This document shows positions 43,441 through 55,244 of a DNA stretch of 64,000 nt, piece after piece; the stretch's first letter is position 1, and every line of letters begins with the position of its first letter. The notes below the pieces were generated by a model. That model had not been told where the DNA came from and made no database searches. It was given only the letters and a program-made list of their open reading frames with translations. The stretch is taken from NCBI GenBank assembly GCA_012845835.1, contig JABAKD010000012.1, positions 949,120-1,013,119 on the forward strand, given 5' to 3'. A program made the translations under genes and the position numbers. Source of the DNA: Undaria pinnatifida. Lineage: Eukaryota; Sar; Phaeophyceae; Laminariales; Alariaceae.

Positions 43441-43965
43441 ATATACTACTACCACACACAGCACCCCTATCCTTTTCAGGGATATTTGTGTTTGCATTTA
43501 TCCTTTCTTCTCTATCTAGGCCAAAATTATAGACAGATTCCTTATTTTTGGTGCAGTAGTAGTACATCCTGAAAGAAAATACTAGAGTGTCTACGCCTAC
43601 TTTTTCTGACGTTGGATTTTCAGTCCGAAATGAAAAAATTTTCAACATTGACCTTCCGCTATGCGCATAGTCCGAAATGAAAAAAAACTTCAACCAGGAA
43701 ATAATGTTAGTTTCTTAAGTAGAAAATTTACACGGCACTGTCAGCAGTCAGTCATCATGGTAGAGACACTCTGAATTTTATTCATTGAGTCGACGCGTCC
43801 GATTTCGAAAATGTGAAAGCACGCGCGAAGCAAAGACAGCAAATACACCTATGTATCCCGCCTTCCCGAGTAAAAACAGAGAAGAAGCGCTACGCCAACC
43901 TCCCGTACGAGCAAAGCCACCCCCGCATCTAACAACGCCGCCTCAACGAGAGATCGCTCTCCTGA

Positions 43966-44234
43966 CCAAGGCTACGGTATTGTAGTACCATACCCCCATT
44001 TTCACTGGTGTGTTTGAGCCAGTCGCACGAGTGACTCTGTACCACACGGATGAAAATGGTTTAGGCAGTTGTTTTGGCGCAGCTTAAAACACCGTTGCAT
44101 TGCGGAGAAATTTAGTCAATATATAACATGAAGAAAACCTAAGATCGCAAAGGGACGAAGGGGTTACTCGCGCGAGTGACCCCTAGCCAATGAAATTAAA
44201 CGCCCAAAAAGGGATCCCCCTACCGTAGCCTGGG
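43966..44234. mobile_element. MITE (CCMAGGCTACGGTA ends) nested in the left arm
   Basis: TIRs CCAAGGCTACGGTA (43966-43979) and, inverted, CCCAGGCTACGGTA (44221-44234) differ at one base. TCTCCT occurs on both sides (43958-43963 and 44235-44240). The right arm has the uninterrupted site (GAAGAGGAGGGCGATCTCTC, 47631-47650). It contains the palindrome ACTCGCGCGAGT. The class is uncertain; the TSD length of 6 to 8 would fit a hAT-type element. Confidence 0.8.
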
Positions 44235-44704
44235 TCTCCTCTTCTTCGTTTTCCTCCTCGCCCGTGACGACGCAGAGCAATGCGACAGCCCTCAGGTAAT
44301 AAACTAAGCTCTTCTTCTCGCCGGCTGACATGGCCCCATGTCGACGCTTGATGCAAACCGACCTTGCATGCTGTCGACTTCGAACCTCCATTGCCACTGG
44401 GACAGCAGTGCCGTTTCTTCATTGATGCTAAGTCTTCTTTCGTTTCGCCTAGAGGCGAAGCAGTTTCTCAATACTCTTTTCGGTATTTTCGTTTGATATA
44501 ATACGCCAAGATTTACTTGACGGCGCATTTAGCAACAGCATCCTTGCCCTTTTTGTTGTATATAACGTTTTTTCCTATCAAATTATGGCCTTCAGAATAT
44601 AATGATCGTATCAAACTCTTGGCATTACTTTAAAGTTCAACGAATGCCAAATCGGACAGCTACAACTTAACTTGTCGAAGTACTACCCATGCCCTACCTG
44701 AATC

Positions 44705-44729
44705 GCCGGCGCCCATGCGGATCCCTTGA
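44705..44729 (+). mobile_element. Helitron-like 3' end candidate (variant)
   Basis: GCCGGCGCCCATGCGGATCC then CTTGA is a mutated form of the hairpin-plus-GGAGCCCTTGTA terminus. The left half of the hairpin is shortened here. It ends the left arm of the inverted duplication. Confidence 0.35.
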
Positions 44730-44769
44730 ATATTATAGAATGATTTTTTTTTTTTGAGGGGACAGGAAT

Positions 44770-45110
44770 TTGGTCAGGAGTTTTTTTCGTCTCGGCCTCA
44801 GTATGGGATTCTCGGAACTGGAATTTCTCGGTCAAATCGCTTTGTTCGAGCGCCGTCTTCAGGGGGAGGATCCAACGCCCCTCGCCCTGCCTTATCCGTT
44901 CTGCACCTCGACGTGAACGCGGATAGACGCTGAGCGAGACAAGCGAGAAGTTGCAAAAATGTTGTATTTTGATAAGGTAGTCTCGAGGCTTCGGTTGTAT
45001 CTTGACGTCTGCAGCGTCTGCCGAGCGTGATGATTTCCAAAATTGTCATAACTTCCAAACGGTAGTTGCTAAAGTTTTTGAATTTTGCGGTGGTATACTC
45101 TTGAGCGTTT
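44770..45110 (+). repeat. Dispersed repeat, inverted copy at 51480-51815
   Basis: TTGGTCAGGAGTTTTTT, TCTCGGCCT, CAACGCCCCTCGCCCTGCC and CGACGTGAACGCGGA are shared with 51480-51815 read inverted, and part recurs at 42296-42378. Minus-strand translations share REIPVPRI, but no full gene is seen, so nucleotide-level repetition is the safer call. Confidence 0.65.
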
Positions 45111-45124
45111 TTCTTGCTTGAGTG

Positions 45125-46215
45125 ACGTTTGCAGGGCTTGAGCGTCTGTTTTGCTTGACGTCTGCAGGGCTTCAACGAATAAAACACGCGAAAGTTGTGA
45201 AGAATGCGATGCAAGAAGATGAGAAAGGCTGCAAAACAAACAAGATACGTCCATAAGAACGCGTGTTATACCAGTAGTAGATCGCTATATTTCGTCTTTA
45301 TATATTGCGTTTGGTGCTGTCGAAGTGTTTTTCATTTCGAGCGTGCTTGGCTTCACGCCAGCCTGATATAGGCTCAAAATCGTTTTTCTGCGCGACCTAT
45401 TACGCAAATAACTTCTGCAGAGCTTGAACAAATAACACATTTTGAGCGTGCTTGGTCTGCACGTCAACCTGATATAGCCTCAAAATCGTTTTTTTGCGCG
45501 ACCTACTATGCAAATAACGTCTGCAGAGCTTGAACGAAAATAACATGGGAAAATGTTTTTCAATGGCATTTTGAATTCCATCAGTTCCAAATTGACATAA
45601 TGTGCAAACTCCTCTCCCAGGCAACCTGATATAGGCTCAAGATCGTTCTTTTGCGCAACGAATGATGCACATAACTAGCTAAATTGCGACCGTGTACATA
45701 ACTGCGAGCTTGGTTAGGATTTGACCCAATAGGCTAACTTTTTTTGCGCGACCTATTATACAAGTAACTAGCCAAATTGCGTTTGTTTTGCTTGACGTCT
45801 GCAGGGCTTGAACGAATAAAACACGGGAAATTTGGAGTGGTGAAGAATGCGATGCAAGAAGATTAGAAAGGCTGCAAGACAAACAAGATACGCCCACGAG
45901 AGCGCGTGTTATATCGGTAGTAGATCGCTCTTATTCGTCCTTTTATATTGCGTTTGGTGCTGTTGAAGAAGTATTTCTCATTTTGAGCGTGCTTGGTCTG
46001 CACGCCGACCTGATATAAGCTCTTTTTTTTTTTTTATGCGCGACTTTATGCGCGACCTACTAGACTATGCAGATAACGTCTGCAGAGATTGATCGAATAA
46101 AGCATGGGAAAATGTTTTTTTAACTTACATTTTAAACGGCATTTTTTTCCAAATTGACATAGTTTGCAAACCCCTCTCCCAGGCAACCTGATATAGGCTC
46201 AAAAACGTTTTGTAT
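45125..46215. repeat. Roughly 650-bp tandem duplication
   Basis: The unit starting TTTGCTTGACGTCTGCAGGG at about 45152 recurs at about 45787, with GAATGCGATGCAAGAAGAT, TAGTAGATCGCT, TTGCGTTTGGTGCTGT, GAGCGTGCTTGG and CTCTCCCAGGCAACCTGATA in the same order. Shorter internal repeats (GCGCGACCTAYTAYGCAAATAA with CTGCAGAGCTTGAACGAA) occur as well. Confidence 0.8.
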
Positions 46216-46599
46216 GTGCTCTATCTACCAGATAGCAACAGGTAGCAGTATTTTAAGAGCATTCGAGGAATTGAATGACGAAGGCAGCGACACCGTGTTT
46301 CACGAATAAAATATCGTCAGCAAGTCTCTCCACGATCAGAATATACACACACAGTCGGTCTGCGAGCCTTGGATCTAGATACAATCATGCATGGTGTAGC
46401 AGAAGCTGGCTAGGTGCGCGCCTCTCAGTGGCTACGTAGAGAACATGCCGCGTACATGGCCACCCCCTTGCTGGCCCTGGTTGCTTGGTTGAGTCAAGAC
46501 ATCTAGACACGCACTCGAAACGTCTCTTCGTGGCCAGACTAGAGGGTCAGTCTGCGTGGGCTCGGAATCCGATTCACGCAAGAAACGGCAGAAGTAAGT

Positions 46600-46765
46600 A
46601 GTCCACTGTTAATCTATGTCGATATCTTGGCATTACTTTACATTCTACATGCGTAGACTATGTGTTGTGTGGTAATGGTATTGAATTGAACAAGTCGAAG
46701 TGCTGCCCCTGTCTACCCGGAGCATAGGTGCCGGCATTCGCCGGCACCCATGCGGAGCCCTTGTA
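46600..46765 (+). mobile_element. Helitron-like 3' terminal fragment
   Basis: CTTGGCATTACTTTA, GTCGAAGTGCTGCCCC and then the hairpin GGTGCCGGCATTCGCCGGCACC (46727-46748) with CATGCGGAGCCCTTGTA. The same order (CTTGGCATTACTTTAAAGTTC, GTCGAAGTACTACCC, hairpin) is found at 44618-44729 and inverted at 47105-47240. Confidence 0.5.
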
Positions 46766-47104
46766 TGGCCTAATAGTTATAACAGAAAACAACAGCAAGA
46801 AATAAATGCATGCATGTTGTATGAAATACTACAGCAGCAGTCGAACACGGTAGTCGAGTGTACCATTATTAGCGCCGGATATAGACCATGCTGTAGGCAG
46901 GTGTTGTTAGTGCTGTTTTCATACTAACTCGTCACCACACATGTGCCACTAATAGTAGTAGTCCGTGGTCACAACAGATAGATTCGCCACGTACGTAGGT
47001 AGGTAGGCTCCAATGGAGTGGGGAAAAATGCGAACAAGGAAAGCCTATGATATCATCAGGCAAATAATCTAATAATATCTGACTTACGGGAAATCATATA
47101 TAAT

Positions 47105-47148
47105 TACAAGGGCTCCGCATGGGCGCCGGCATCCGCCGGCGCCCATGC
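47105..47148 (-). mobile_element. Perfect 14-bp-stem hairpin with inverted GGAGCCCTTGTA
   Basis: GCATGGGCGCCGGC (47117-47130), loop ATCC, then GCCGGCGCCCATGC (47135-47148). Outside it, read inverted, stands GGAGCCCTTGTA. It is the best preserved of the four termini. Confidence 0.6.
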
Positions 47149-47829
47149 TTCGGGTAGGGCAGGGCAGCACTTCGACAACTTAAGGTGTAGCTGTCCGATT
47201 TGGCATGCATTGAACTTTAAAGTAATGCCAAGAGTTTAATACGAACATGGGATTGTGAAAGTCATGATTTGGCAGAAAAAACGTAATATTATACAACAAA
47301 GAAGGCAAGGATAGGCGAAACACACTATGTTAAATGCGCCGTCAAGTAAAAGTTGGCGTCTATCGAACAAAAATACCAAAAATAGTATTATTGAGAACCT
47401 GCGTCGCCTCTAGGCGAAACAAAAGAGGCCTTGGCATTAATGAAGAGACTGCACTGCTGTCCCCGTGGCAATGGAGGTTCGAAGTCGACAGGATGCAAGG
47501 TCGGTTTGCATCAAACGTCGACATGGGGCCATGTCAGCCGGCGAGGTTTTGGAAGAAGATTGTTTTGTTTGTTACGTGAAGGCTGTCGCATTGATTGGTC
47601 TGCGTGGTTGCGGGCGAGGAGGAAAACGAAGAAGAGGAGGGCGATCTCTCGTTGCGTCGGCGTTGTCGAAGATAGGTGCGGGGGTGGCTTTGCTCGTACG
47701 GGAGGTTGGCGTAGCGCTTCTTTTCTGTTTTTTCTCGAGAAGGCGGGATACGTGTGTCTGCTATATTTGCTTCGTGGGTGCTTTCACGTTGTCGAAATCG
47801 GACGCGTCCCCTCAATACATAACATCACC

Positions 47830-48565
47830 CGTACCTTCGCCTAGACCTAGCCGAACACGTATAACAAACCCCTCACCTAAAGCCCTTCCCCCCCCCCCCC
47901 CCCCCCCCCGCCCCCCCCCCCGCCCCCACCCCCCACCCTCCCCCCCCAACCCATCCCAACCCCACCCCCTCGAACACTCCACCCTCTATTTACTCACTGA
48001 TTGTACGACTGATGTATTACTTCCAAAACTGTCACATTTATCCCCTCAAAATAATGTATAGTTTCCAGGCACATATTGAGCTGCCCCCCCCCGCCCCCCC
48101 CGCCCCCACCCCGCCAAACCCCCCCCCCCCCCCGCCCCAACCCCCCCCCCCGCCCCAAACCCCCCTCCCCCCCCCCCGCCCCCAATAATATACTGGGGCC
48201 AAAACCGTCAGATTTATCCCCTCGAAAGGATTTATAGCTTACATGCACAAATTGCCCCTTTCCCCCCCCCCCCCCCGCCCCCCTCCAAACCCGCTCGCTT
48301 TTGATCAAAACCAGGCCCCCCTTTCCCTTCACAGCTGTCAGATTTTGTCCCCCTCAGAAACGGGTTTTATAGTTTCCGCGCACAGACTGACTAAAATCAT
48401 CCTGTTGACCCTGATAGCTACACTGTAGTTGTAAGGGGAGTCGCCGACCTACATCCTTAATGAGGACACACAACTCGTAATGCGCGCGATCGGAGTATCA
48501 CACACAGCTTGCAAAGATGAGTTTCGACGAAATCTTCGATCTCACAGCTGGAGTGTATTTTAATT
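47830..48565 (+). mobile_element. Poly-C-rich repeat family, copy 2, inserted in the right arm
   Basis: TCGCCTAGACCTAGCC to ACAAACCCCTCACC, C runs interrupted by G or A (47888-47945, 48083-48180), TTTATAGTTTCC / TTATAGCTTACATGCACA units, and the end GGGGAGTCGCCGACCTACAT to CACAGCTGGAGTG then TA. The last 260 bp are nearly identical to 32990-33245. The left arm has nothing corresponding, so this is an insertion. Confidence 0.7.
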
Positions 48566-48659
48566 TTTATAATAATATCCGGAGTGTCTCTACCATGACG
48601 ACTGCTGATGGTGCCGTGCGTATTTCCTAGAGACTGACATATCATTTACTGATAGAAAT

Positions 48660-49055
48660 AATCATATACCTTTCTTTGCAACATTTTTTTTTCTTCATCC
48701 CATTTATCATCCCCGCACCATTCTCGCGCTCCCTCCCAGTAGTAACTCAGATCCGGGGTCACATAGCGGGCCCTCCTCCTCCCTCCCCACTTCGGCGCGT
48801 GCCTTCATTTTTACCGCGGGGAGAATCGAGCATTTTCTTCCCTCGTCGACTCGCGTCGAATTGTACCAAGCAGGCGCTCTCAGCAGTTGATCTCTTTTTT
48901 TTATTGCATTTTTGCAAATAAAGTCAAATTTCATCGTGGTGGGTGTCGAACTCAAGGACAACAAAACGTTGGTAGTATTCGACGGTAAAACCACTAGACC
49001 ACCGGGGCGGCCGGCTGACAATTGCTTAAAACAAAACAGGATATTTGCATAGAGA
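48660..49055 (-). mobile_element. SINE-like family 1, minus copy
   Basis: Read inverted it carries box A (GGTCTAGTGG variant), GTAGTATTCGACGG-type loop and box B-like GAGTTCGACACCC, then the shared body. Sequence divergence from the 43-kb copy is moderate. Confidence 0.7.
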
Positions 49056-49489
49056 TTACATTCCCTCCCCCATATTGTATGATATTACGATGGTTGACGC
49101 GATATAGAATAAAGCGCCAAATACCTAGATATCAGCCTACGCGGAGTGTTAGGTATCATGAACAACGAACGATCGCGACGGCAGAGCACGGTAAAGCATA
49201 GCACGTTGCTCTGCTGAGCTAGCGCTGCGCTGCGGTGCGCTGCTGAGCCGAGCCGCAGGGCACTGCACGGCGCTTCGTTGCTGTGAGCTATAGCGCTGCG
49301 ATGGGGCGCTGGGCGGTGTCGAGCTGATGAGACAAGCCCAGATCTCAGCCGATGAAGCTTCGTCAACTACAAAACAAATGGTGGTAATCAAAGAAAAGCT
49401 AAAGCTGGACCGTTCCGCAACTAATGCACAGGCGGCTAATTAGCGGCAAATGGTAGGAAGTTCAACTTACTAGACAAAAAAAAAGAAAA

Positions 49490-49632
49490 AATCGCGAAAC
49501 GGTTCAAAATCGTGTTGGCAGAAAAAACAATTTTTCAGGAAGCAGCTGAAAGGTCAAGAAACACGCAATATTTCAGTTGTTGTTGTTGTTGTTCTCACAT
49601 TAACTCGCACAATCCAGTCCGTGGTCACAGGA
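49490..49632. repeat. Dispersed repeat pieces
   Basis: AAATCGCGAAACGGTTCAAA to CAGGAAGCAGCTGAAAGGTC is the inverse of 5810-5890. It is followed by a TTGTTG run, CTCACATTAACTCGCACAAT and AGTCCGTGGTCACAGGAC, a combination also seen at 42660-42725 and 57366-57465. Confidence 0.55.
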
Positions 49633-50337
49633 CTGGTTCCAGGTACTCTGGAGCAGAGGAATACCCTAGGGAAAAACACAAACAACCCAAGGTGGTACAC
49701 GTATAAATCACAGCTGACGCAATTCATGCCTCCACCAGAAACATATAAAAGTGAAATCGGGAGTCAGTATACGATGTGCCAGGTCCATACCGGTGCATAC
49801 GTCTCATTACTCGCGCATGGGAAAACCGACTATACCGCTTGCCACCCAAGAAAGACTACCACGTATATCACACGTAGTATCTATCACTACGCATACGCAC
49901 AACAGGCGCAAGTCAATTGGAAAAAAGAAACAAAGAACAAAGAACAGAAAGGAAAGGAAATGGGTGCATGGGGCCAAGAAAAAGAAAAGAAAAATAAATT
50001 TTGGGGGGTCTACTGGCGAGGCTGCCACCAGAACGGGATGTCACATGTCACGTGGTCTTTCGACGGTCTACAGCTGTAGTACTACGGACGACTTCCGATA
50101 CACCCACCGAAGCACGGACTACCGGCCAATTACGCGATCGACAGCTGGCCGTGGTTGTCACGTGTCTCTGTGTTGGGGGCCCCTGCCCTGCCTCTTGTTG
50201 GCTCTTGTTTGGGTAAAACATGCGGTGTGCTCGATGGTCTCCCGGCAGCAGCACACCAGAACGTCCGCTCGTACGACGTATCATTCTTACAGGAAATGTA
50301 TTTTTTTTGTTCTTCATCAATATGGACATAAACGGTT

Positions 50338-51260
50338 GTTATATATTGGACAGAGTGATGCGTGTACGACTAAACTTGCCAACGGCACTCGCACTGCACT
50401 TTAAGCTATCTGCTGTAGTTCTGGTTGCTACTAGTTTCTGCATTATGTGCTAGAAGTTTCGCCCTTCGGCTACTGCTGCTACACCTGCTGTTGTGTGTTT
50501 GCCAATGTCGTCAGTTGGCGTTCATGCTCGTCGTACATACTGCTGTTCTCACCGAGTACGTACGGGTTTCCTCGTACCTCAACCGTACGACGACGAGCTC
50601 AAAACAGAAGGGAGGTGACATGAAATGGCATGGACAATGGCCACATAGAAGCGAGCACAGCGGGATAATTCGCTGCGAATCAACCGCATTCGTTCATGCC
50701 TACAGCAGAGGCTGGCTGGAGTGTCAGCGGCCGTGCTAAAGCCAGGGCCAAAGGCCGAAGAGATGGCTCTTCTACCTGCTTGGTTTTGTCTCGAAATTCT
50801 GTTATATATTGGACAGAGTGATGCGTGTACGACTAAACTTGCCAACGGCACTCGCACTGCACTTTAAGCTATCTGCTGTAGTTCTAGTTGCTACTAGTTG
50901 CTGCATTATGTGCTAGAAGTTTCGCCCTTCGGCTACTGCTGCTACACCTGCTGTTGTGTGCTTGCCAATGTCGTCAATTGGCGTTCATGCTCGTCGTACA
51001 TACTGCTGTTCTCACCGAGTACGTACGGGTTTCCTCGTACCTCAACCGTACGACGACGAGCTCAAAACAGAAGGGAGGTGACATGAAATGGCATGGACAA
51101 TGGCCACATAGAAGCGAGCACAGCGGGATAGTTCGCTGCGAATCAACCGCATTCGTTCATGCCTACAGCAGAGGCTGGCTGGAGTGTCAGCGGCCGTGCT
51201 AAAGCCAGGGCCAAAGGCCGAAGATACGGCTCTACCTGCTTGGTTTTGTCTCGAAATTCT
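50338..51260 (+). repeat. Head-to-tail duplication of about 460 bp
   Basis: Copy 1 is 50338-50800 and copy 2 is 50801-51260, adjacent without spacer. Both start GTTATATATTGGACAGAGTG and end TTGTCTCGAAATTCT. Copy 2 has only a few substitutions and small deletions near its end. Both copies keep the same 104-codon frame (SSYLNRTTTSSKQKGGDMKW), but it has no recognisable domain. Confidence 0.95.
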
Positions 51261-51479
51261 GTTACGTGAAAATAGCATGATTTGGGAGTTATTTTGTCAC
51301 GAAACGTCTTGCCGTCGGTAATTTGTGTCACGAAGTTGTTGGATATCGTCGGTAGGTTGTGTCACGTTTTTAGGTGAACCCACACTAAAAAATTGAATAT
51401 CCAGCTGGCAAAACGAGCAGAAACAAAAGCAATAAAATGCCGAGCAAGAAACCAAACGAACTAGTAAAAAAGTACAGCA

Positions 51480-51815
51480 AAGAAACTAACGATCGAGAGT
51501 ATGCCACCGCAAAATTCCAAACATTATCACGTACCGTTTGGAAATGATGCCAATTTTGTAAATCAATCAGGCGTTGCAGCCATTAAGATTCAATAATTTT
51601 TCCAAGATTCCTCCTCGACACTCGCTCGTCTCGCTCGGCACCCGTCCGCGTTCACGTCGATGTGCGGAACGGAAACGGCAGGGCGAGGGGCGTTGGAGCC
51701 GCCCCCCGAAGGCGGCGCTCGAGCGAAGCTATATTCGACCGAGAATTCCAGTTCCGCGAATCGCATACTTAGGCCGAGACAAAAAACTCCTGACCAAAGT
51801 CCATGACACCAAGGA
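51480..51815 (-). repeat. Inverted copy of the 44770-45110 repeat
   Basis: It shares TGGTCAGGAGTTTTTTGTC, TCTCGGCCTAAGTATG and GACGTGAACGCGGAC with 44770-45110 when read inverted, along with the AAATTTTGCGGTGG-type block at its far end. Confidence 0.65.
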
Positions 51816-51899
51816 ATGATTTGATATATATTTATAACGTATAGTCTATACTAAAAAAATGCATACTATTACATCAACACGCCCCGGCCGGAGTTTTTT

Positions 51900-52215
51900 T
51901 TTTTTTTCTCACACTTCTACTTTCTTTCCAGCTTCTTCTGGACAAACCGTGGTTCCTTCTCCCTCCCGGTTCTTGCCTTCAATTTTTTTCGCGCATAGGA
52001 TAGGGTTCAGCAATCCCACTGCTCGTCGATTGTTCATCGAGTGTTGCTAACTCACGCTCTCGCGCTTTCCGCAAGTCAATTTGTACATAGCAAAAGTCCC
52101 AACAAATGTATACGTTTATATGCACTCGGCGGGGCTCGAACTCACGAAACTGACCTGTACCAGGCTCGAGGATAACCTGATACGCCACCGGGGCGACCGG
52201 CTGGAGGGTTATCAA
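51900..52215 (-). mobile_element. SINE-like family 2, minus copy
   Basis: Read inverted: GCCGGTCGCCCCGGTGGCGT, box B GAGTTCGAGCCCC, then GACTTGCGGAAAGCG, CAACACTCGATGAACAATCG and GCAAGAACCGGGAGGG. It matches the plus copy at 14692-15002. Confidence 0.7.
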
Positions 52216-52261
52216 GGCTTGGGGCTGCATCGCAATTTATCGAACCCAGGCCATATCGTAA

Positions 52262-52490
52262 TAATACTGGAACTGCTACTTACTACTGCTGCTGCTACTA
52301 CTACCACTACTATTACTACTGCTACTACGACTACTATTAATACTACTTCTGCTACTGCTACTACTACTATTAATACTACTATACTACTATACTACTACTG
52401 CTACTACTACTTCTGCTACTACTACTCCTGCTACTGCTACTACTATTAATACTATTAATATTACACTACTTCTACAACTACTACTACTAG
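52262..52490. repeat. (CTA)n microsatellite
   Basis: About 230 bp of CTA/TAC triplets with CTG and ATT interruptions. The reverse complement of this array, (TAG)n, lies at 52917-53364. Confidence 0.9.
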
Positions 52491-52916
52491 TACAGCTGCT
52501 TCATTACTGCTGTTGCTGCCGCTGTGGATATAGTACGACTGGCCTGTATCCGCGGTTGAGCAAACGGGTTGGCAACTATAACTAACTGCTAAAACTACTC
52601 GGAGAAAACTATAATACAAAGCATGGTTCTGCGCTGACGCGCATCGTCCCTACAGTCACTTGTACTTGTACACGACGACGTACGAAACGAGCGACCACGA
52701 TTCGAGCAACGGGCGAGCGTACGGATCGACGATGAAGAAGGCGGTGGCGCGAGCGACCGAGCAAATGGGCGGCGGCACGCGATCGACAGTCACGTTCGTC
52801 TTGCTGTGTCAGTCAGCACCCAACCTAAACAATAGGACGCTTAGGGAAAAGCATCCCGCCCAATGATATTGGCGCTTCACTACAGCCAAATAAGTCTCCT
52901 TCTAATACTATAGTAG

Positions 52917-53364
<448 letters not shown>

Positions 53365-53639
53365 CCACATGTAGGCCACATAGTCCATGTCCTTTCTTTT
53401 TTTCCGTACTAGACCATTAATAGTCTATATCCTGTTACACACTATTGACGCAAGTTTCCTATATTTTACTTCATACCATACTTTCTTTTTTTTCGTTCCG
53501 TGTGTCACACTTGCCTTTCATGGGAAGCTCTGCCCTTGCTTGCGTGCATTAAGAATTAGATGAAACGAAAATTGAGACATGAAAAAACACAAAATTACCG
53601 AAAAGGCAAAAAAAAACGGGTATATCTTCGATCTTTAAG

Positions 53640-54900
53640 CTGGATCCGTTTTTTTTGTCCAACGGGATAGTCCATACATCCCTGAACAAAAAAGCCTCAG
53701 GTTTCCTCGTGCGGCCTGTTCCTGTATGCTACATCTGCGCAACAGAACCCTACCTTGTGCAAGCTGGCAAGGGTAGGTCCAGAGAGACGACGACAGGAGG
53801 CGAAGAGGGTGAGCGCGCGGCGGCAGCGTGGTGGTCATCTTTGCTTGACCGTCCGCGGCTTCCGCGATAGGCGATCCCGGTGGCGTGGCACGGCGGTGAT
53901 CGTGTTACGATTTTCCACCGCAGGGCACAGAAACAAGTAATCACGCCCACCATTCCACTGCTGCTGGGTGTAACTCCCGAGAGAGCGCAACCATGCTGCG
54001 TGCCACCGGCCGGGTGGGGAATCCGGTTCGCGAGGGCTACGAGGGACAGCAGGCCTGGCATGTCGGTGGGGGTTTACAGGTGAATATCGGACCGGCCGTG
54101 GTCGTGTGTAGCGACCGAACCGAGCTTGTAGGCTACGTACATGTCATAGCTTTGGGCGGGGTTCCAGCTCGGCAATGCGTGTACATCAAAACTGGCTGGT
54201 GTTTGTCAGTTGCTATACAAACTAAGCGGGGACTCGTAGAGAAGCCCTGTATTTTATCGGAAGCAGGTTTGGTCGCTCGCCCGTAAGGCATCTTCAAACG
54301 AGACAGATCCGCGCGCCATCCGCGCGCCGGCGCAGCGGCAGCACTGCTCAAGCTGTGGCGTGCGTTCTGCATCCCTCAACGTTTCAGCCCTTTTTGCGGG
54401 GATCATGATGGGCGCTTGTTTTCCCGATGGGTGCTTGTTTTCCCGAAGTAGACGAGCGGAAGTGGAGATCGTTCTTGAACCAATGCTATACCGCTTGATA
54501 TCACGGTGGTAGCGCAAAGTCTGCACGCAACCGAAGGGCTGTCAGAGCGCATCAACACCCAGTGCCAAAACCAGGGCCAACACACTTCGAAGTATCATCT
54601 ATAGCGCGCGTCAATGGCGGAGCGTGTTGCACGGTGTGGTGCCTGCGCCGGGTTGTGCCAGGAAGGGCAGGTTAAGCTTGTGATTTCATACCGGCCACGG
54701 GGTCGCTGCGATGGCTGCCCTTCTCCCTCTGTAAACCCGCCGCGGGTTTTCTCGGTTCACAAGAGATACAGGTGGCTTCGACTTGACCCTTTTGCGGGAA
54801 TATTCTCGCAGCGGGAAAAAAATGAATAGATCCCAAAAGGCATCCTCGCTCGACTCGACTTTTGCGGCAATGGACTGATCGCATTATCGGCAAGGACATC
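53640..54900 (+). other. Upstream region of kinase gene B
   Basis: It is homologous to 17860-19110 (see that entry). A candidate first exon is 54614-54670, ATG to CAG then GTTAAG, encoding MAERVARCGACAGLCQEGQ. Its phase 0 end does not directly fit the next mapped exon (which needs phase 1), so another small exon or a different acceptor is required. Confidence 0.4.
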
Positions 54901-55244
54901 GATCACGTCATGTGCACCCTTGGTAGAGAACCCTCCATCGGTGCCCTGTGGTGTCGCCACCGAAGGTCGCGAGCGCAAGCACAAGAATCCGAACGTGCAT
55001 GTGCATTTTTTGTGCACTCAGTGCTGTGCCGCTGGAGGTCACGAACCTCAAGGTCAACCGTGTATGTGCCTGTTTGACGACGAACGAAAATAAACAGATT
55101 CGGAACCCACTGTTTGCTGGGCGTAAACCACACGTCGCGCCCACCCTTTTTTCCCTTCTCTCCCCTATTGCCAGCCTTTTCCGGATGCTATTGCTGCCAA
55201 CACACCACCGCAAGCGGGAAACGCCGCTATTTCCGCTATTTCAG

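Larger units (their letters stand above)
42811..44735 (+). repeat. Left arm of a 2-kb inverted duplication
   Basis: In order, this arm has the 38-bp unit, SINE family 1, GGCACTGTCAGCAGTCAGTC with GGTAGAGACACTC (43733-43772), GACGCGTCCGATTTCGA (43792) and a block ending in the 44705-44729 hairpin. The same pieces occur in inverted order from 47103 to 49094. Confidence 0.65.
47103..49094 (-). repeat. Right arm of the inverted duplication
   Basis: Read inverted, this arm has the 38-bp unit (49056-49094), SINE family 1 (48660-49055), GGTAGAGACACTC (48585), then, after a 740-bp insertion, GACGCGTCCGATTTCGA (47797), the block without the MITE, and the hairpin terminus (47105-47148). Confidence 0.65.

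Noticed and set aside
50425-51202. Duplicated 104-aa ORF as a gene pair
   Set aside because: The frame is retained only because the DNA copies are nearly identical; the start is Leu/Cys-rich low complexity and no domain or splice context supports it.
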